A DNA stretch of 48,868 nt from Mycobacteriales bacterium (GCA_030697205.1 JAUYQP010000017.1:1-48868), one strand, 5' to 3'; counted from the first letter of the stretch, positions 27,016-37,558 are shown. Program-made: numbers and translations. The notes: a model not told the origin generated them from the sequence alone.

Positions 27016-28689
27016 TCAGCCCGGGTAGACCGGCACCCGTCCGGCGGGACCAGGCTCGAAGAACGGACCGCCGTCGCGGAACAGCGCCGGCCGGTCGGGT
27101 CCGCCCGCAGCCACGGTCAGCGGCTGGCCGGGGGCCGCGGCGACCGCGGTCGGCTCGCGACTGATGCCAATGCGGGTGTCGGCCGCGACCGCGGAGCCGT
27201 CGACCTCGACCGCGAAGGGGATCCGCCCCGGTGCTGCGCCCCGTCGGGCCAGCACGGCCAGACCCGTCGCGTCGGCCCAGGCGACGTCGAGGACGTCGAC
27301 GAGGGCGGGTGCCACCCGGCGCAGGCCCGCGATCCGCAGACCGGTGTCCGCGAGCTCGACCCGGCCGACGAGCAGGTCGCCGTCGCGGACGAGCGCCACC
27401 CGCGCGCCGTCTCGGCTCATGGCGAGCGACGTCACCGCACCGGTCCCTTCGACCGGGACCTCGACGATCGCCTGGTCGGCGAGCCGCAGCAGCCTGACCC
27501 GCCCGCGATCGGCCAGGAACAGCCCGCGCTCACCACTCCCCCAGGTCGGGGATGTTGCGGGCCCGACCAGAGCCCGGCGCGTGTAGGGGCCGGCCAGCGG
27601 GCCGGTGCTCACCACGGTCCCTGCGGCGGTCCGGGTCAGGACCGCGACGAGCTCACCCACCGGGCTCACGGCGACGTCGTCGACCGCGGGCGGCTGGCCG
27701 GGCACGAGCGTCGCGGCCGTCGTGCCCGCGGCGATGGAGCGCAGCTCGCCACCCGCCGCGAACAGCAGCGGAGGCTGCGCCGCCAGCCCGTCGGGTGCGA
27801 CCTCGTCCCACGCGTCGCGGGACTGCTCGATCACGCCGTCCACGACCAGCGGGGCACCACCGGCGCGCAGCCGCAGGGTCGTGAAGCCCTCGAGCTCGCG
27901 CAACGTCCACACCAGCTGGGCGGACAGCTGTCGGCGCTCTGCCTCGCCCAGCTGCTGGACCGATCCGTCGAGGTCCACCACGACCGTGCCGCCGTCGCGC
28001 TCGACCCGTGACCGCAGCCGGGTGCCCGGGGGCACCGCGCTGCGGACGGCCGGTGCGAGCTCGGCCGAGGGACCCCGCAGCAGTCGCTCGACCAGGGCCT
28101 GAGCAGGCTCGGCCGTGGCCGGCTGGAAGACCGGCTCGGCGACGAGCCGACCGGTTGTGGAGGCCGCCGCCAGGAAGTGGACCGAGCGCGCACGGAAGGA
28201 ACGGGCGCGGTCGCGCACCGACAGGTGCAGCCCGGGTGGGACCTCCACGAGCCGCCACGTCGTCCCGCTGCGCCGCAGGCGGTAGGCAGCCGTCTCGCTG
28301 CGGGGCTCGGAGACCCACGTCTGGTCCGCCCGGACCTGACCGAGCAGGCGGTAGGTCACGGTGACGACCGTGGTGTCACCACTGCCGCGCTGCTCGACGG
28401 CGTTCTGCCGAGCCTCGAAGACGCGGGCCTCGGTGTCGTCCCACGTGACGCCGTCTGCGAGGAACTGACGCGCGATCGCGTGGCCGTCCTTCGGGCTGCT
28501 CTGCGCGTCGACGAACCCGGCGACGACGGCGAGCGCGTCGGCGTCGACGCCGGGACCGGGCGGCAGGACGTCGACGCCCCCGGGCTGGGCGGCCCGCTCC
28601 ACCGCCGGCCCGGGCCGCTGCACGCCCTCGTCCAACGGCAGCCCACAACCGGCCAGGAGCACCACCGCGGCGACCCAGCGCGCCCTCAT
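27016..28689 (-). CDS. lpqB: Lipoprotein LpqB (MtrAB-associated)
   Basis: This 557-residue lipoprotein has a lipobox, VVLLAGCG, with lipidated Cys15. A GerMN-like part follows (about residues 200-330, with EPAQALVERLLRGPSAELA and TVVVDLDGSVQQLG), then a beta-propeller-like C-terminal half (PVGELVAVLTRTAAGT, LAMSRDGARVALVRDGDLLV). LpqB works with the MtrB sensor at the outer face of the membrane and modulates MtrA phosphorylation in mycobacteria and Streptomyces. It overlaps mtrB by 4 bases (28686-28689), completing the conserved mtrA-mtrB-lpqB operon. Confidence 0.95.
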   Translation of the reverse strand: MRARWVAAVVLLAGCGLPLDEGVQRPGPAVERAAQPGGVDVLPPGPGVDADALAVVAGFVDAQSSPKDGHAIARQFLADGVTWDDTEARVFEARQNAVEQRGSGDTTVVTVTYRLLGQVRADQTWVSEPRSETAAYRLRRSGTTWRLVEVPPGLHLSVRDRARSFRARSVHFLAAASTTGRLVAEPVFQPATAEPAQALVERLLRGPSAELAPAVRSAVPPGTRLRSRVERDGGTVVVDLDGSVQQLGEAERRQLSAQLVWTLRELEGFTTLRLRAGGAPLVVDGVIEQSRDAWDEVAPDGLAAQPPLLFAAGGELRSIAAGTTAATLVPGQPPAVDDVAVSPVGELVAVLTRTAAGTVVSTGPLAGPYTRRALVGPATSPTWGSGERGLFLADRGRVRLLRLADQAIVEVPVEGTGAVTSLAMSRDGARVALVRDGDLLVGRVELADTGLRIAGLRRVAPALVDVLDVAWADATGLAVLARRGAAPGRIPFAVEVDGSAVAADTRIGISREPTAVAAAPGQPLTVAAGGPDRPALFRDGGPFFEPGPAGRVPVYPG

Positions 28690-30245
28690 GCGCGCACCGG
28701 CTCGAGGGGCAGCGGGCTGACGACCAGCGCCCCGCCCGACTGCCGCGGCAGGGTCATCCGGAAGGCCGCCCCACGACCCGGCTCGCCCCACGCGTGGAGC
28801 CACCCGCCGTGCAACCGCACGTCCTCGTAGGAGATCGCGAGACCGAGCCCGGTGCCCCCGGTCGTGCGGGCCCGTGAGGGGTCGGCGCGCCAGAAGCGGG
28901 TGAAGACCAGGTTGCTCTCGCCGGGACGCAGCCCGATGCCCTCGTCGCGCACGACGACGGCGACCGCGTCGTCCGCGGCCCCGAGCTCGATGGTCACGGG
29001 CCGGCCCTCGCCGTGCTCGACGGCGTTGACGAGCAGGTTGCGCAGCACCCGCTCCACGCGCACCGTGTCGAGCTCCACCGGGACCTGCGTGGTCGGCACA
29101 CCGCGCAGGTCGAACGACGAGCCCGACGCGGCCGCCAGCGGCTCGACGGACACCACGGCCCGGCGGACGAGCGCCGCCAGATCGACCTGCTCCTGCGACA
29201 GCGCCGCAGCGCCCGCGTCGTAGCGGCTGATCTCGAGCAGGTCGATGAGCAGCCGCTCGAAGCGGTCCAGCTCGAGCTGGAGCAGCTCCGCCGAGCGGGC
29301 GGTCCCGTCCGTGAAGTCGTGCCGCGCCTCGTGGAGCACGTCGGCGGCCATCCGCACCGTCGTCAGGGGGGTGCGCAGCTCGTGGGAGACGTCGGACACG
29401 AAACGGCGCTGCACGCGTGACAGGTCCTCGAGCAGTTGGATCTGGCGCTGCAGCGCCTCCGCCATGCTGTTGAAGGTCGAGCCGAGCTGCGCGAGCTCGT
29501 CCTCGCCGTGCACCGGCATCCGCTCGTCGAGCCGACCGGCCGCGAAGTGCTCCGCGATGGTCGCCGCCTGACGCACCGGCGTGACGACCTGCCGGGTCAC
29601 GAGGGCGGCGATGAGGACCAGCAGCACGACGAGGAGCAGGCCGGCGACAGCGGCGGTGCGTCGTACCAGACCGAGGGTCTCCTCCTCCGCGGTGAGGGGG
29701 AAGAAGTGGTAGAGCCGGTACTCACCGAGCGCCGGCCCAGTCGCGAGCACGCCTCCAACCACGATGCCCGGCCCCCTGCCCTGGGCCGTGGGGACGTCGG
29801 CGAAGACGTACGCCGTACCCCCTGCGTCGAGCGCCTCCACGAGCTCGGGGGGCACGTCCTGCTCGGTGACCCGGGCGGAGGCGAAGGCGAAGGTCCCCGG
29901 CGCGACGCCGTCGAGCAGCACGCGGTAGAGGTCGCCCGCGGATCCGCGGACGGTCAGCTCGTCACCGATGCGGGACAGGACCTCGCGCGTCGCCGACGGG
30001 TCGCGACTGGCGGCGAGCGAGGTGTCGACCTGCGCCTGCGCGACGCTGAGGCCGGCCTGCGCCTCGCTCACGGCCGAGCGGGCCTTCGCGTCGACCAGGC
30101 CCGAGCCGACCTGCCCGATGAGCAGGCTGGCGAGCAGCAGCAGCACGACGCCACTGACGAGCAGGGTGGTGAGCACGACGCGGGTCTGCAGCGAGCTGCG
30201 CCAGCGCTGACCGGCCCGGGCGAGCAGCCCGCGAGCTCCGGTCAG
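28686..30245 (-). CDS. mtrB: MtrB-type sensor histidine kinase
   Basis: This is the sensor partner of MtrA. About 519 residues: two membrane helices (VVLTTLLVSGVVLLLLASLLIG and AAVAGLLLVVLLVLIAALVTRQVV, each given as its span) flank an extracellular sensor of about 160 residues. A HAMP domain follows (PVRQAATIAEHFAAGRLDER), then the His box FVSDVSHELRTPLTT, the N box LRNLLVNAVEHGEG, and G boxes VRDEGIGL and TGGTGLGLAI. No ATG, GTG or TTG suits the start. The best candidate is CTG at 30245, which forms a CTGA overlap with the mtrA stop, just like the ATGA overlap at the other end. The first conventional start (GTG 30176) would cut into TM1. Confidence 0.94.
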   Translation of the reverse strand: MTGARGLLARAGQRWRSSLQTRVVLTTLLVSGVVLLLLASLLIGQVGSGLVDAKARSAVSEAQAGLSVAQAQVDTSLAASRDPSATREVLSRIGDELTVRGSAGDLYRVLLDGVAPGTFAFASARVTEQDVPPELVEALDAGGTAYVFADVPTAQGRGPGIVVGGVLATGPALGEYRLYHFFPLTAEEETLGLVRRTAAVAGLLLVVLLVLIAALVTRQVVTPVRQAATIAEHFAAGRLDERMPVHGEDELAQLGSTFNSMAEALQRQIQLLEDLSRVQRRFVSDVSHELRTPLTTVRMAADVLHEARHDFTDGTARSAELLQLELDRFERLLIDLLEISRYDAGAAALSQEQVDLAALVRRAVVSVEPLAAASGSSFDLRGVPTTQVPVELDTVRVERVLRNLLVNAVEHGEGRPVTIELGAADDAVAVVVRDEGIGLRPGESNLVFTRFWRADPSRARTTGGTGLGLAISYEDVRLHGGWLHAWGEPGRGAAFRMTLPRQSGGALVVSPLPLEPVRA

Positions 30246-30931
30246 GACGACCCCGCGCGATAGCCGACCCCGCGGACCGTGAGCACCACCCGTGGGTTCT
30301 CCGGGTCGCGCTCGACCTTGGCGCGCAGCCGCTGGACGTGGACGTTGACCAGCCGGGTGTCGGCGGGGTGGCGGTAGTGCCAGACCTGCTCGAGCAGCAC
30401 CTCGCGGGTGAAGACCCGGCGCGGCTCGCGGGCCAGCGCGACGAGCAGGTCGAACTCGAGCGGGGTCAGCTGGAGCAGGGCCTCGCCGCGGCGCACCTCG
30501 TGGCCCTGGAGGTCGATGGTCACCGGGTCGTCCGTCGGACCGATCGACAGCACCTCGCTGCCCGGGTCCTCGCGGACCCGCAGCCGGGCGCGCACCCGGG
30601 CGACGAGCTCCTTGGGCTTGAAGGGCTTGACGACGTAGTCGTCCGCGCCGCACTCGAGGCCCGCCACCACGTCGGGGGTGTCGCTCTTCGCGGTGAGCAT
30701 GACGATCGGCACGCCGCTCTCGGCGCGGATCTGCCGGCACACCTCGAGTCCGTCCGTGCCGGGCAGCATCAGGTCGAGCAGGACGACGTCGGGCTTCTCG
30801 CGGCGGAACGTCCCGAGGGCGGCGTCACCGTCGGCGACGAAAGAGGTGTCGAAGCCCTCGTTGCGCAAGACGATGCCGAGCATCTCCGACAGCGCCGGGT
30901 CGTCGTCGACGACCAGGACCCGAGACCTCAC
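30242..30931 (-). CDS. mtrA: MtrA-type response regulator
   Basis: This 229-residue OmpR-family regulator controls cell-wall, division and DNA-replication genes in actinobacteria. The receiver domain has the acidic cluster D9-D11, the phospho-acceptor D53 in LLDLMLPGTDG, the conserved MLTAKSDTPDV and the Lys of DDYVVKPFKPKEL. The DNA-binding domain has LTPLEFDLLVALAREPRRVFTREVLLEQ and NVHVQRLRAKVERD, given as spans. I chose GTG 30931 because the protein then has the mycobacterial length (228) and start. An ATG at 30970 with a better ribosome site would add 13 residues. The gene is the first of the mtrA-mtrB-lpqB operon, divergent from the gene at 31051. Confidence 0.96.
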   Translation of the reverse strand: MRSRVLVVDDDPALSEMLGIVLRNEGFDTSFVADGDAALGTFRREKPDVVLLDLMLPGTDGLEVCRQIRAESGVPIVMLTAKSDTPDVVAGLECGADDYVVKPFKPKELVARVRARLRVREDPGSEVLSIGPTDDPVTIDLQGHEVRRGEALLQLTPLEFDLLVALAREPRRVFTREVLLEQVWHYRHPADTRLVNVHVQRLRAKVERDPENPRVVLTVRGVGYRAGSS

Positions 30932-31050
30932 CTGCGACCACCCTTCCGCTGCCGACCGTGCCGACCCCATGCTCGCACCTCGGGCCACCGGGCCGTGGAA
31001 CGATGAGGCGACCAGCCGGCGCCGCCGGTCGGCACCGTGGAGGAGCCTGC

Positions 31051-32154
31051 ATGTCCGAGCCGACCGACGGCTGGTCCGCGCCGTCCGGCCCGCCCCCCTC
31101 AGCACCGACCCCGCCGCCGGCGGCGGAGTGGCAGGCACCACCCGGATGGGGCGCCCAGCCGACCGGGTGGGGGGCCCAGCCGACCGCCCCGGGTCAGCCG
31201 GCGTGGGGCGCACCGCGCCCGCCCGAGCCGCGCCCCGGCGTGATCCCGCTGCGACCCCTCGGCCTCGGCGAGCTGCTCGACGGCACCGTCCAGGTCGTAC
31301 GCCGCTACCCCCGACCGACGCTCGGCCTGTCGGCGCTCATCGCGGTCGTCATGAGCGTCGTCAACGCGCTGTTCCTGCTGACCGCCTTCGCCCCCTTCGC
31401 CGACCTCGACACCTCGGGCTCGAGCGGCACCACCGCCGAGTTCGACGCCGAGGTCGGCGGGCTGCTCGCCGGTGGCCTCGCCACGGCCGTCATCGCCGGC
31501 CTCGCGACCGTCGTGCTGGCGGGGGTCATCACCGCGGTCGTGGGCCGCGCCGTGCTCGGCCAGCCGATGAGCTTCGGCGAGGCGTGGACGGCCGTGAAGC
31601 CGTTCGTCCTGCGCCTCGTCGGGCTCGCGCTGCTCACCGGGCTGATCGTCTTCGCGACGCTCGGCATCGGCGTCGCCATCGCGATCGGCCTCGGTGCCGT
31701 AGGCGGCGTCGCGGGCGTCGTCGTGGCCGTGCCGCTCGGGATCGGGGCCGTCGCCCTCGCCGCCTACGCCTACGTGCGGCTCTCCCTCGCACCAGCAGCG
31801 ATGGTCCTCGAGCGCTGCGGGATCGTCGAGTCGATGCGCCGCTCCGGCGTGCTCGTGCGCCGCTCCTGGTGGCGGGTCTTCGGCATCCTGCTGCTCACCT
31901 TCGTCATCGTGCAGGTGGTCAGCTCGGTGCTGCAGCTGCCCTTCGGCGTGCTGAGCAGCGGCAGCGCCTTCCTCACCGGCGAGGTCGACCCGTCGAGCCT
32001 GGGCTACGTCCTGCCCGCCGCGATCGGCGGCGGCATCGCGCAGGCCCTCGTCGCGCCCTTCGAGTCGGGCGTGCGCGCCCTGCTCTACGTCGACCGCCGG
32101 ATGCGCGCCGAGGGCCTCGACGTCGCCCTGCAGGCGAGCAGCGCCACGACCTGA
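31051..32154 (+). CDS. Integral membrane protein with proline-rich cytoplasmic N terminus
   Basis: This 367-residue protein begins with a Pro/Gly/Trp-rich tail (repeats such as GWGAQPT). Then IPLRPLGLGELLDGTVQVVRRYPRPTLG leads into about six membrane helices (residues 95-345), with MVLERCGIVESMRRSGVLVRRSWWRVFGILLL between helices. This pattern is typical of actinobacterial membrane proteins annotated as glycerophosphoryl diester phosphodiesterase membrane-domain like (DUF7847 type, name from memory). No catalytic part is present. The ATG at 31051 has GGAGGA 7 bases upstream. It leads the operon with the DUF4129, DUF4350, MoxR and DUF58 genes, and is divergent from mtrA. Confidence 0.85.
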   Translation: MSEPTDGWSAPSGPPPSAPTPPPAAEWQAPPGWGAQPTGWGAQPTAPGQPAWGAPRPPEPRPGVIPLRPLGLGELLDGTVQVVRRYPRPTLGLSALIAVVMSVVNALFLLTAFAPFADLDTSGSSGTTAEFDAEVGGLLAGGLATAVIAGLATVVLAGVITAVVGRAVLGQPMSFGEAWTAVKPFVLRLVGLALLTGLIVFATLGIGVAIAIGLGAVGGVAGVVVAVPLGIGAVALAAYAYVRLSLAPAAMVLERCGIVESMRRSGVLVRRSWWRVFGILLLTFVIVQVVSSVLQLPFGVLSSGSAFLTGEVDPSSLGYVLPAAIGGGIAQALVAPFESGVRALLYVDRRMRAEGLDVALQASSATT

Positions 32155-32804
32155 TGCTCGTGCTGCAGCTCCTGCTCGGGGCGGTCACCGAGGTCGACGT
32201 CGACTCCCTCGACCGCGACGACACGCGCGAGGCGGCGCGCGACGAGCTGTCCCGCCCGGAGTACCAGGAGGCCCGCCCGCCGCTGTGGCAGCGTCTGCTG
32301 GGCCGACTCGTCCGCGAGGTGCTCGACCTCATCAGCCGCGCCGCCGGCAACGTCCCGGGCGGACGGGCCGGCGTCCTCCTCGCGCTGCTCATCGCCGCCG
32401 CGGCGGTCGCGCTCGTCCTCGTCAAGCTCCGGCCCGTCCTGCGCGGCGCGCGCAGCGACGCGCTCTTCGACGGCGGCGCGGTCCTCACTGCGGCCCAGCA
32501 CCGCGCGCTCGCCGACAGCGCCGCGAGCGAGGGCAGGTACACCGACGCGGTGCGCGAGCGGATGCGCGCGCTGGTGCGCGAGCTCGAGGCCCGCGGGGTG
32601 CTCGACACGCGTCCGGGCAGGACCGCCGGCGAGGTGGCCCGCGACGGCGGGGCGGCCGTGCCCGGGGTCGCCGACGACCTGCGCGTGGCCGCCCGGACCT
32701 TCGACGAGGTCTGCTACGGCGGGCGCACGGCCGACGCCGCGACCTACGCCGTGATGGTCGGCTGCGACGACGCCGTCACCCGCGCCCGGCTGGTGGTCGC
32801 GTGA
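32154..32804 (+). CDS. DUF4129 domain protein
   Basis: This 216-residue protein has a short N-terminal region, a single membrane helix (VLLALLIAAAAVALVLVKLRPV) and a C-terminal cytoplasmic domain. The domain has ALADSAASEGRYTDAVRERMRALVRELEARGVLDTRPGRTAGEVA (residues about 120-165), the hallmark of DUF4129. These proteins accompany MoxR/DUF58 systems in actinobacteria. The start ATG 32154 overlaps the previous stop (TGATG), and the end overlaps the DUF4350 gene by 4 bases. A role in envelope or transglutaminase-linked systems is suggested by family context but not shown. Confidence 0.88.
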   Translation: MLVLQLLLGAVTEVDVDSLDRDDTREAARDELSRPEYQEARPPLWQRLLGRLVREVLDLISRAAGNVPGGRAGVLLALLIAAAAVALVLVKLRPVLRGARSDALFDGGAVLTAAQHRALADSAASEGRYTDAVRERMRALVRELEARGVLDTRPGRTAGEVARDGGAAVPGVADDLRVAARTFDEVCYGGRTADAATYAVMVGCDDAVTRARLVVA

Positions 32805-34023
32805 CCGTCCTCGACACGCCCCCCGCCAGCCCGACCGACGCCGCGACCGCGACCGGGCCGACCGCGCGGTCGGTGGCCCGCAGCGCCCGCGGGCCGATCG
32901 CGCTGCTCGTGCTGCTCGTCCTCGCCGGCGCCCTGACCGCGGCGGTCCGGGCGACCGGCGCCTCGGGCCTGCTCGACCCGGACAGCTACCAGCCCGACGG
33001 CGCCCGCGCCCTGCGGGTGCTGCTCGAGGACGAGGGCGTCACCGTCCGTCGGCTCGAGGGCACCGCGGAGCTGTTCGCCAGGAGCGGCGACGTCGTCGTG
33101 GTCGCCCGCCCCGACGAGCTGACCAGAGACGACCTCGAGGCGCTGGAAGGCGCGCTCGCCGCCAGCGCCGACCTCGTCCTCGTGGGCGCAGAGAGCGACG
33201 TGCTCGACCGGCTGGGCATCCCCACGGACACCGTCGGCACGGCCGACGACGACCGGCGCGCGCCGGCCTGCGACCTGCCGGCAGCTGTCGCGGCGGGTGA
33301 GGTCGAGATCGGCGGGGAGCGCTACCGCCCGGGCCCGGGCAGCGGCGCGACCGGGTGCTACGCCTCGGGAGGCGCCGCGACGCTGGTGCGGCTACCCGAG
33401 CAGCGCGTCACGCTGCTCGGCAGCGGCACCTTCCTCACCAACGACGGGCTCGGCGACGCGGGCGCGGCCGCCCTCGGCCTCGGCGTGATCGGCACCGGCG
33501 ACGTCGTGCACTGGGTCGTCCCCGGGCCGACCGTCCTCAGCGAGGAGGGCACTGGCCGGCCGCTGTGGAGCCTGCTCGACATGAGCGTGCGCGCCGCCGC
33601 GCTCGCCCTCGCCCTGGCCTTCACGGTCCTCGCCCTGTGGCGCGCACGCCGCCTCGGCCGGGTCGTCGTCGAGCCGCTGCCTGTCGTCGTACGCGCTGCC
33701 GAGGCGGTCGAGGGACGCAGCCGTCTCTACGAGGCCGCCGGTGCGCGTGAGGCCGCCGCGGAGTCGCTGCGGGCCGGCACCCGGCACCGCCTGGTCACCC
33801 GGCTGGGGCTGCCACCCGACACTGGCCGCGACAGCCTGGTCGCGACCGCCGCCGCCCGCGCGGGCCGCGACCCGGCCGGGGTCGACGCGCTCCTGTACGG
33901 TGCGGCTCCGGTCGACGACACCGCTCTCGTGCGGCTCGCCGACGACCTCGACGCCCTCCTCTCCGCATCCCTGGGCGGCGTCGCCCTGCCCCGCACACCC
34001 ACGACCCGGGAGGTGGCCGGTCC

Positions 34024-34027
<4 letters not shown>
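32801..34027 (+). CDS. DUF4350 domain membrane protein
   Basis: This 408-residue protein has TM helices near residues 32-52 and 265-290 and, between them, a DUF4350 domain facing outward. The domain shows DPDSYQPDGARALRVLLEDEGVTVRRLEG, VVVVARPDELTRDDLEAL and TLLGSGTFLTNDGLGDAGAAAL (each as a span). The C-terminal 120 residues are cytoplasmic and helical (EAVEGRSRLYEAAGAREAAAESLRAGTRHRLV). The family is always found in this type of operon; a role in assembling or regulating an envelope activity is likely but unproven. It is coupled to both neighbours by 4-base overlaps. Confidence 0.86.
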
Positions 34028-35027
<1,000 letters not shown>

Positions 35028-35028
<1 letters not shown>

Positions 35029-36320
35029 TGGCCCTCACCGGGCGCGCGGCGCTGCTGGCGCTGCTCGCCGTCCTGCCCGTCGCTCTCGCGGAGACCTACC
35101 GCGCGGTGCCGGTGGTCGTCGTCGTGCTCCTCCTGCTGGTGATCGTCGACGTCGTCCTCGCGGTGCCGGTGTCGGCGCTGCGGCTGGTGCGCGGCGGGGC
35201 GACGTCATGCCGGCTCGGCACGACCGTCGAGGTGCCGCTGACGGTGACCAACACCAGCGGCCGGCGGCTGCGCGGGGTGCTGCGCGACGCCTGGGTGCCA
35301 TCGGCGGGCGCGACGCCGCGCACGCACGTCCTCGACGTACCTCCGGGTGAGCGGCGCGTCCTGCCGGTCGCCCTCACCCCGACCCGGCGCGGCGACCGGC
35401 TGCCCGACCGCATCACGGTGCGCTCCGTCGGGCCGCTCGGCGTCGCGGCCCGCCAGGGTCGCCACGAGGTGCCGTGGCGGGTCCGGGTCCAGCCGCCCTT
35501 CGCCTCGCGCATCCACCTTCCCGAGCGGCTCGCGCGGCTGCGCCAGCTCGACGGTCTCGTCGCCGCGCGGGTCAGGGGGCAGGGCACGGAGTTCGACGCG
35601 CTGCGCGAGTACGTCCCCGGCGACGACGTCCGCTCCATCGACTGGCGCGCCACCGCCCGCCGCTCCGAGGTCGTCGTCCGCACCTGGCGCCCCGAACGCG
35701 ACCGCCGGGTGCTGCTGGTGGTCGACAGCGGCCGCACCTCTGCGGGCCGCGTCGGCGACGTGCCGCGCCTCGACGCCGCCCTCGACGCCGCGCTGCTGCT
35801 CGCCGCGCTCGCCTCCCGGGCCGGCGACCGCGTCGACCTGCTCGCCATGGACCGCGACGTCAAGGCCGCCGTCGAGGGCGCCGGCCGCGAGGAGCTGCTG
35901 TCACGCCTCGTCGACGCGATGGCCGGCCTCGAGCCGTCACTGGTCGAGACCGACGGCCGCCGGGTCGTCTCCGAGGTGCTGCGCCGCAGCCGCCGCCGCT
36001 CGCTCGTCGTGCTCTTCACGACCCTCGACGCGGCGCCGCTCGAGGCCGGGCTGCTGCCGGTCCTCGCGTCGCTGACGACCCGCCACACCGTCGTGCTCGC
36101 CTCGGTCGGCGACCCACGGGTCGAGCAGATGGCCGCGTCCCGCGGCGACACCCGGGCGGTGTACGACGCTGCCGCTGCCGAGCGGGCGCGCGCGGAGCGC
36201 CGGCGCATCACCGGCCTGCTGCGCCGCCGCGGGGTCGAGGTCGTCGACGCCCCGCCCGAGTCCTTCGCCCCCGCGGTCGCCGACGCCTACCTCGCCCTCA
36301 AGGCCGCCGGCCGCCTGTAG
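35028..36320 (+). CDS. DUF58 (VWA-like) protein
   Basis: This 430-residue protein has two N-terminal membrane helices (residues about 5-45), an extracytoplasmic beta-sandwich-like region (VEVPLTVTNTSGRRLRGVLRD) and the DUF58 signature: GQGTEFDALREYVPGDDVRSIDWRATARRSEVVVRTWRPERDR, spanning about residues 184-226. A von Willebrand-like domain follows, with VLLVVDSGRTSA, a MIDAS-like segment, and SLVVLFTTLDAAPLE. It is the usual partner of the MoxR ATPase encoded just upstream. It is the last gene of the operon, ending 14 bases before the hairpin repeats. Confidence 0.93.
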
Positions 36321-36333
36321 CGCCGCCCCTCGC

Positions 36334-36519
36334 GGGATGTGGCGATCAGCCGGTCGCCCCCCGTCCCCCGCGGGATGTGGCGATCAGGCACCCACGCGCC
36401 CGCGCGGATGATCGCCACATCCGGGCCGGACAAGACGGCCGGCCGGCCGCGACCGCGCACCACCTCGCAGATGTGGCGATCAAGCCCGCACGCGCCCGCA
36501 TGGATGATCGCCACATCCC
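36334..36519. repeat. GATGTGGCGATCA intergenic repeat with two hairpins
   Basis: The 13-base core GATGTGGCGATCA occurs five times. Direct copies end at 36348, 36386 and 36482; inverse copies (TGATCGCCACATC) begin at 36409 and 36505. Two copies pair with their inverses: 36373-36386 with 36409-36422 (14-base perfect stem), and 36470-36482 with 36505-36517 (13-base stem). Both loops are 22 bases long and similar in sequence, so the hairpin unit is duplicated, 97 bases apart. A GGCCGGCCGGCC tract lies between. The element sits between two convergent genes, so it may act as a two-way terminator or as a REP-like repeat. Confidence 0.88.
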
Positions 36520-36556
36520 AGGCGGGGCTGCGGGGAGGGCGGGGCGGGGGCCGTCG

Positions 36557-37558
36557 TCAGGTGGGGAGGACGTCGCCGCGCAGCGCGAGCTCGAGGTCAC
36601 CGGTCACCCCGGCGCGGTAGGCCCGGCGACCGAGGACGAAGACCCACAGCAGCAGCAGCACCTCCGCGACGACCCCGATCGCGATGCGCCCCCAGGTGGG
36701 CAGCCCGCTCGGCGTCACGAAGCCCTCGATGAGGCCGCTGACGAACAGCAGCAGCGCCGTGCCCAGCGCCCCGACGACCAGCGCCCGACCCTCCTCGGCC
36801 AGGGCATCCGAACGAGTTCGATCCCCCGGGTCGATCAGGGTCCAGCCCAGCTTGAGACCGAGGCCCGCGGCGATGAAGACCGCGGTGAGCTCCAGCAGAC
36901 CGTGCGGGGTGATGAGGCCGAAGAACAGGTCGAGCCGGTCGTTGGCCGCCATGAAGCCGCCGGTGACGCCGACGCCCGCGGCGTTCTGGAAGACGATGTA
37001 GACGACCGGCAGGGTCAGCACTCCGACGACGATGCAGGCCGCGGCGATGAAGGCGTTGTTGGTGAAGACCCGGGCCGCGAAGTCCTGCGCGGGAGCCGAG
37101 GAGTAGTAGTCCTCGAAGTCCTCCTCGACGAGCTGCTTCACGGCCTCCGGCGGCGCGAGGGCACCCTGCACGTCGGGGTTGGCCGCGACGTAGGCACCGA
37201 TCGCGAACGACACGACGAGGAAGGCGGCGGTGACGCCGAGCCACCACCAGCGGGTGCGGTAGAGCACCGCGGGGAAGTCGACGCGCAGGAAGCGGGCGAC
37301 GTCGGCGAAGGTCGACCGGCGACCGCCGGCGACGGCACCGCGGGCCTCGGCGACCAGCGAGGAGAGCCGACCGACCAGCGCAGGGTCACGGCTCGTGCTC
37401 TGCACCGTCGACAGGTGGGTCGCGACCCGCTGGTAAAGCTCGACCAGCTCGTCGACCTCGGCGCCGGACAGCCGGCGGGGCGACCGCGCGGTGCGGACCA
37501 GGCGCTCGAGGCGCTGCCACTCGGCGCGGTGGGCGGCGACGAACAGGTCCAGGTCCAC
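36557..37558 (-). CDS. Stage II sporulation protein M (SpoIIM)-family membrane protein
   Basis: This 333-residue protein has an N-terminal helical cytoplasmic part (VAAHRAEWQRLERLVRTA, ELVELYQRVATHLS) and about six membrane helices with the SpoIIM-family features: RTRWWWLGVTAAFLVVSFAIGAYVAANPD, NNAFIAAACIVVGVLTLP, GLITPHGLLELTAVFIAAGLG (each given as a span). Proteins of this family in non-sporulating actinobacteria pair with RDD proteins and MoxR/DUF58 operons; the function is unclear. It starts at GTG 37558, divergent from the RDD gene by 58 bases. Confidence 0.92.
   Translation of the reverse strand: MDLDLFVAAHRAEWQRLERLVRTARSPRRLSGAEVDELVELYQRVATHLSTVQSTSRDPALVGRLSSLVAEARGAVAGGRRSTFADVARFLRVDFPAVLYRTRWWWLGVTAAFLVVSFAIGAYVAANPDVQGALAPPEAVKQLVEEDFEDYYSSAPAQDFAARVFTNNAFIAAACIVVGVLTLPVVYIVFQNAAGVGVTGGFMAANDRLDLFFGLITPHGLLELTAVFIAAGLGLKLGWTLIDPGDRTRSDALAEEGRALVVGALGTALLLFVSGLIEGFVTPSGLPTWGRIAIGVVAEVLLLLWVFVLGRRAYRAGVTGDLELALRGDVLPT

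Noticed and set aside
36287-36600. Short frames covering the hairpin repeat (repeated IIHAGAxxxDRHI peptides)
   Set aside because: The peptide repeats arise simply from translating the GATGTGGCGATCA repeats; there is no ribosome site and the hairpins argue for non-coding DNA. A CRISPR array was also considered, but the copies are partly inverted and the spacing is not regular.
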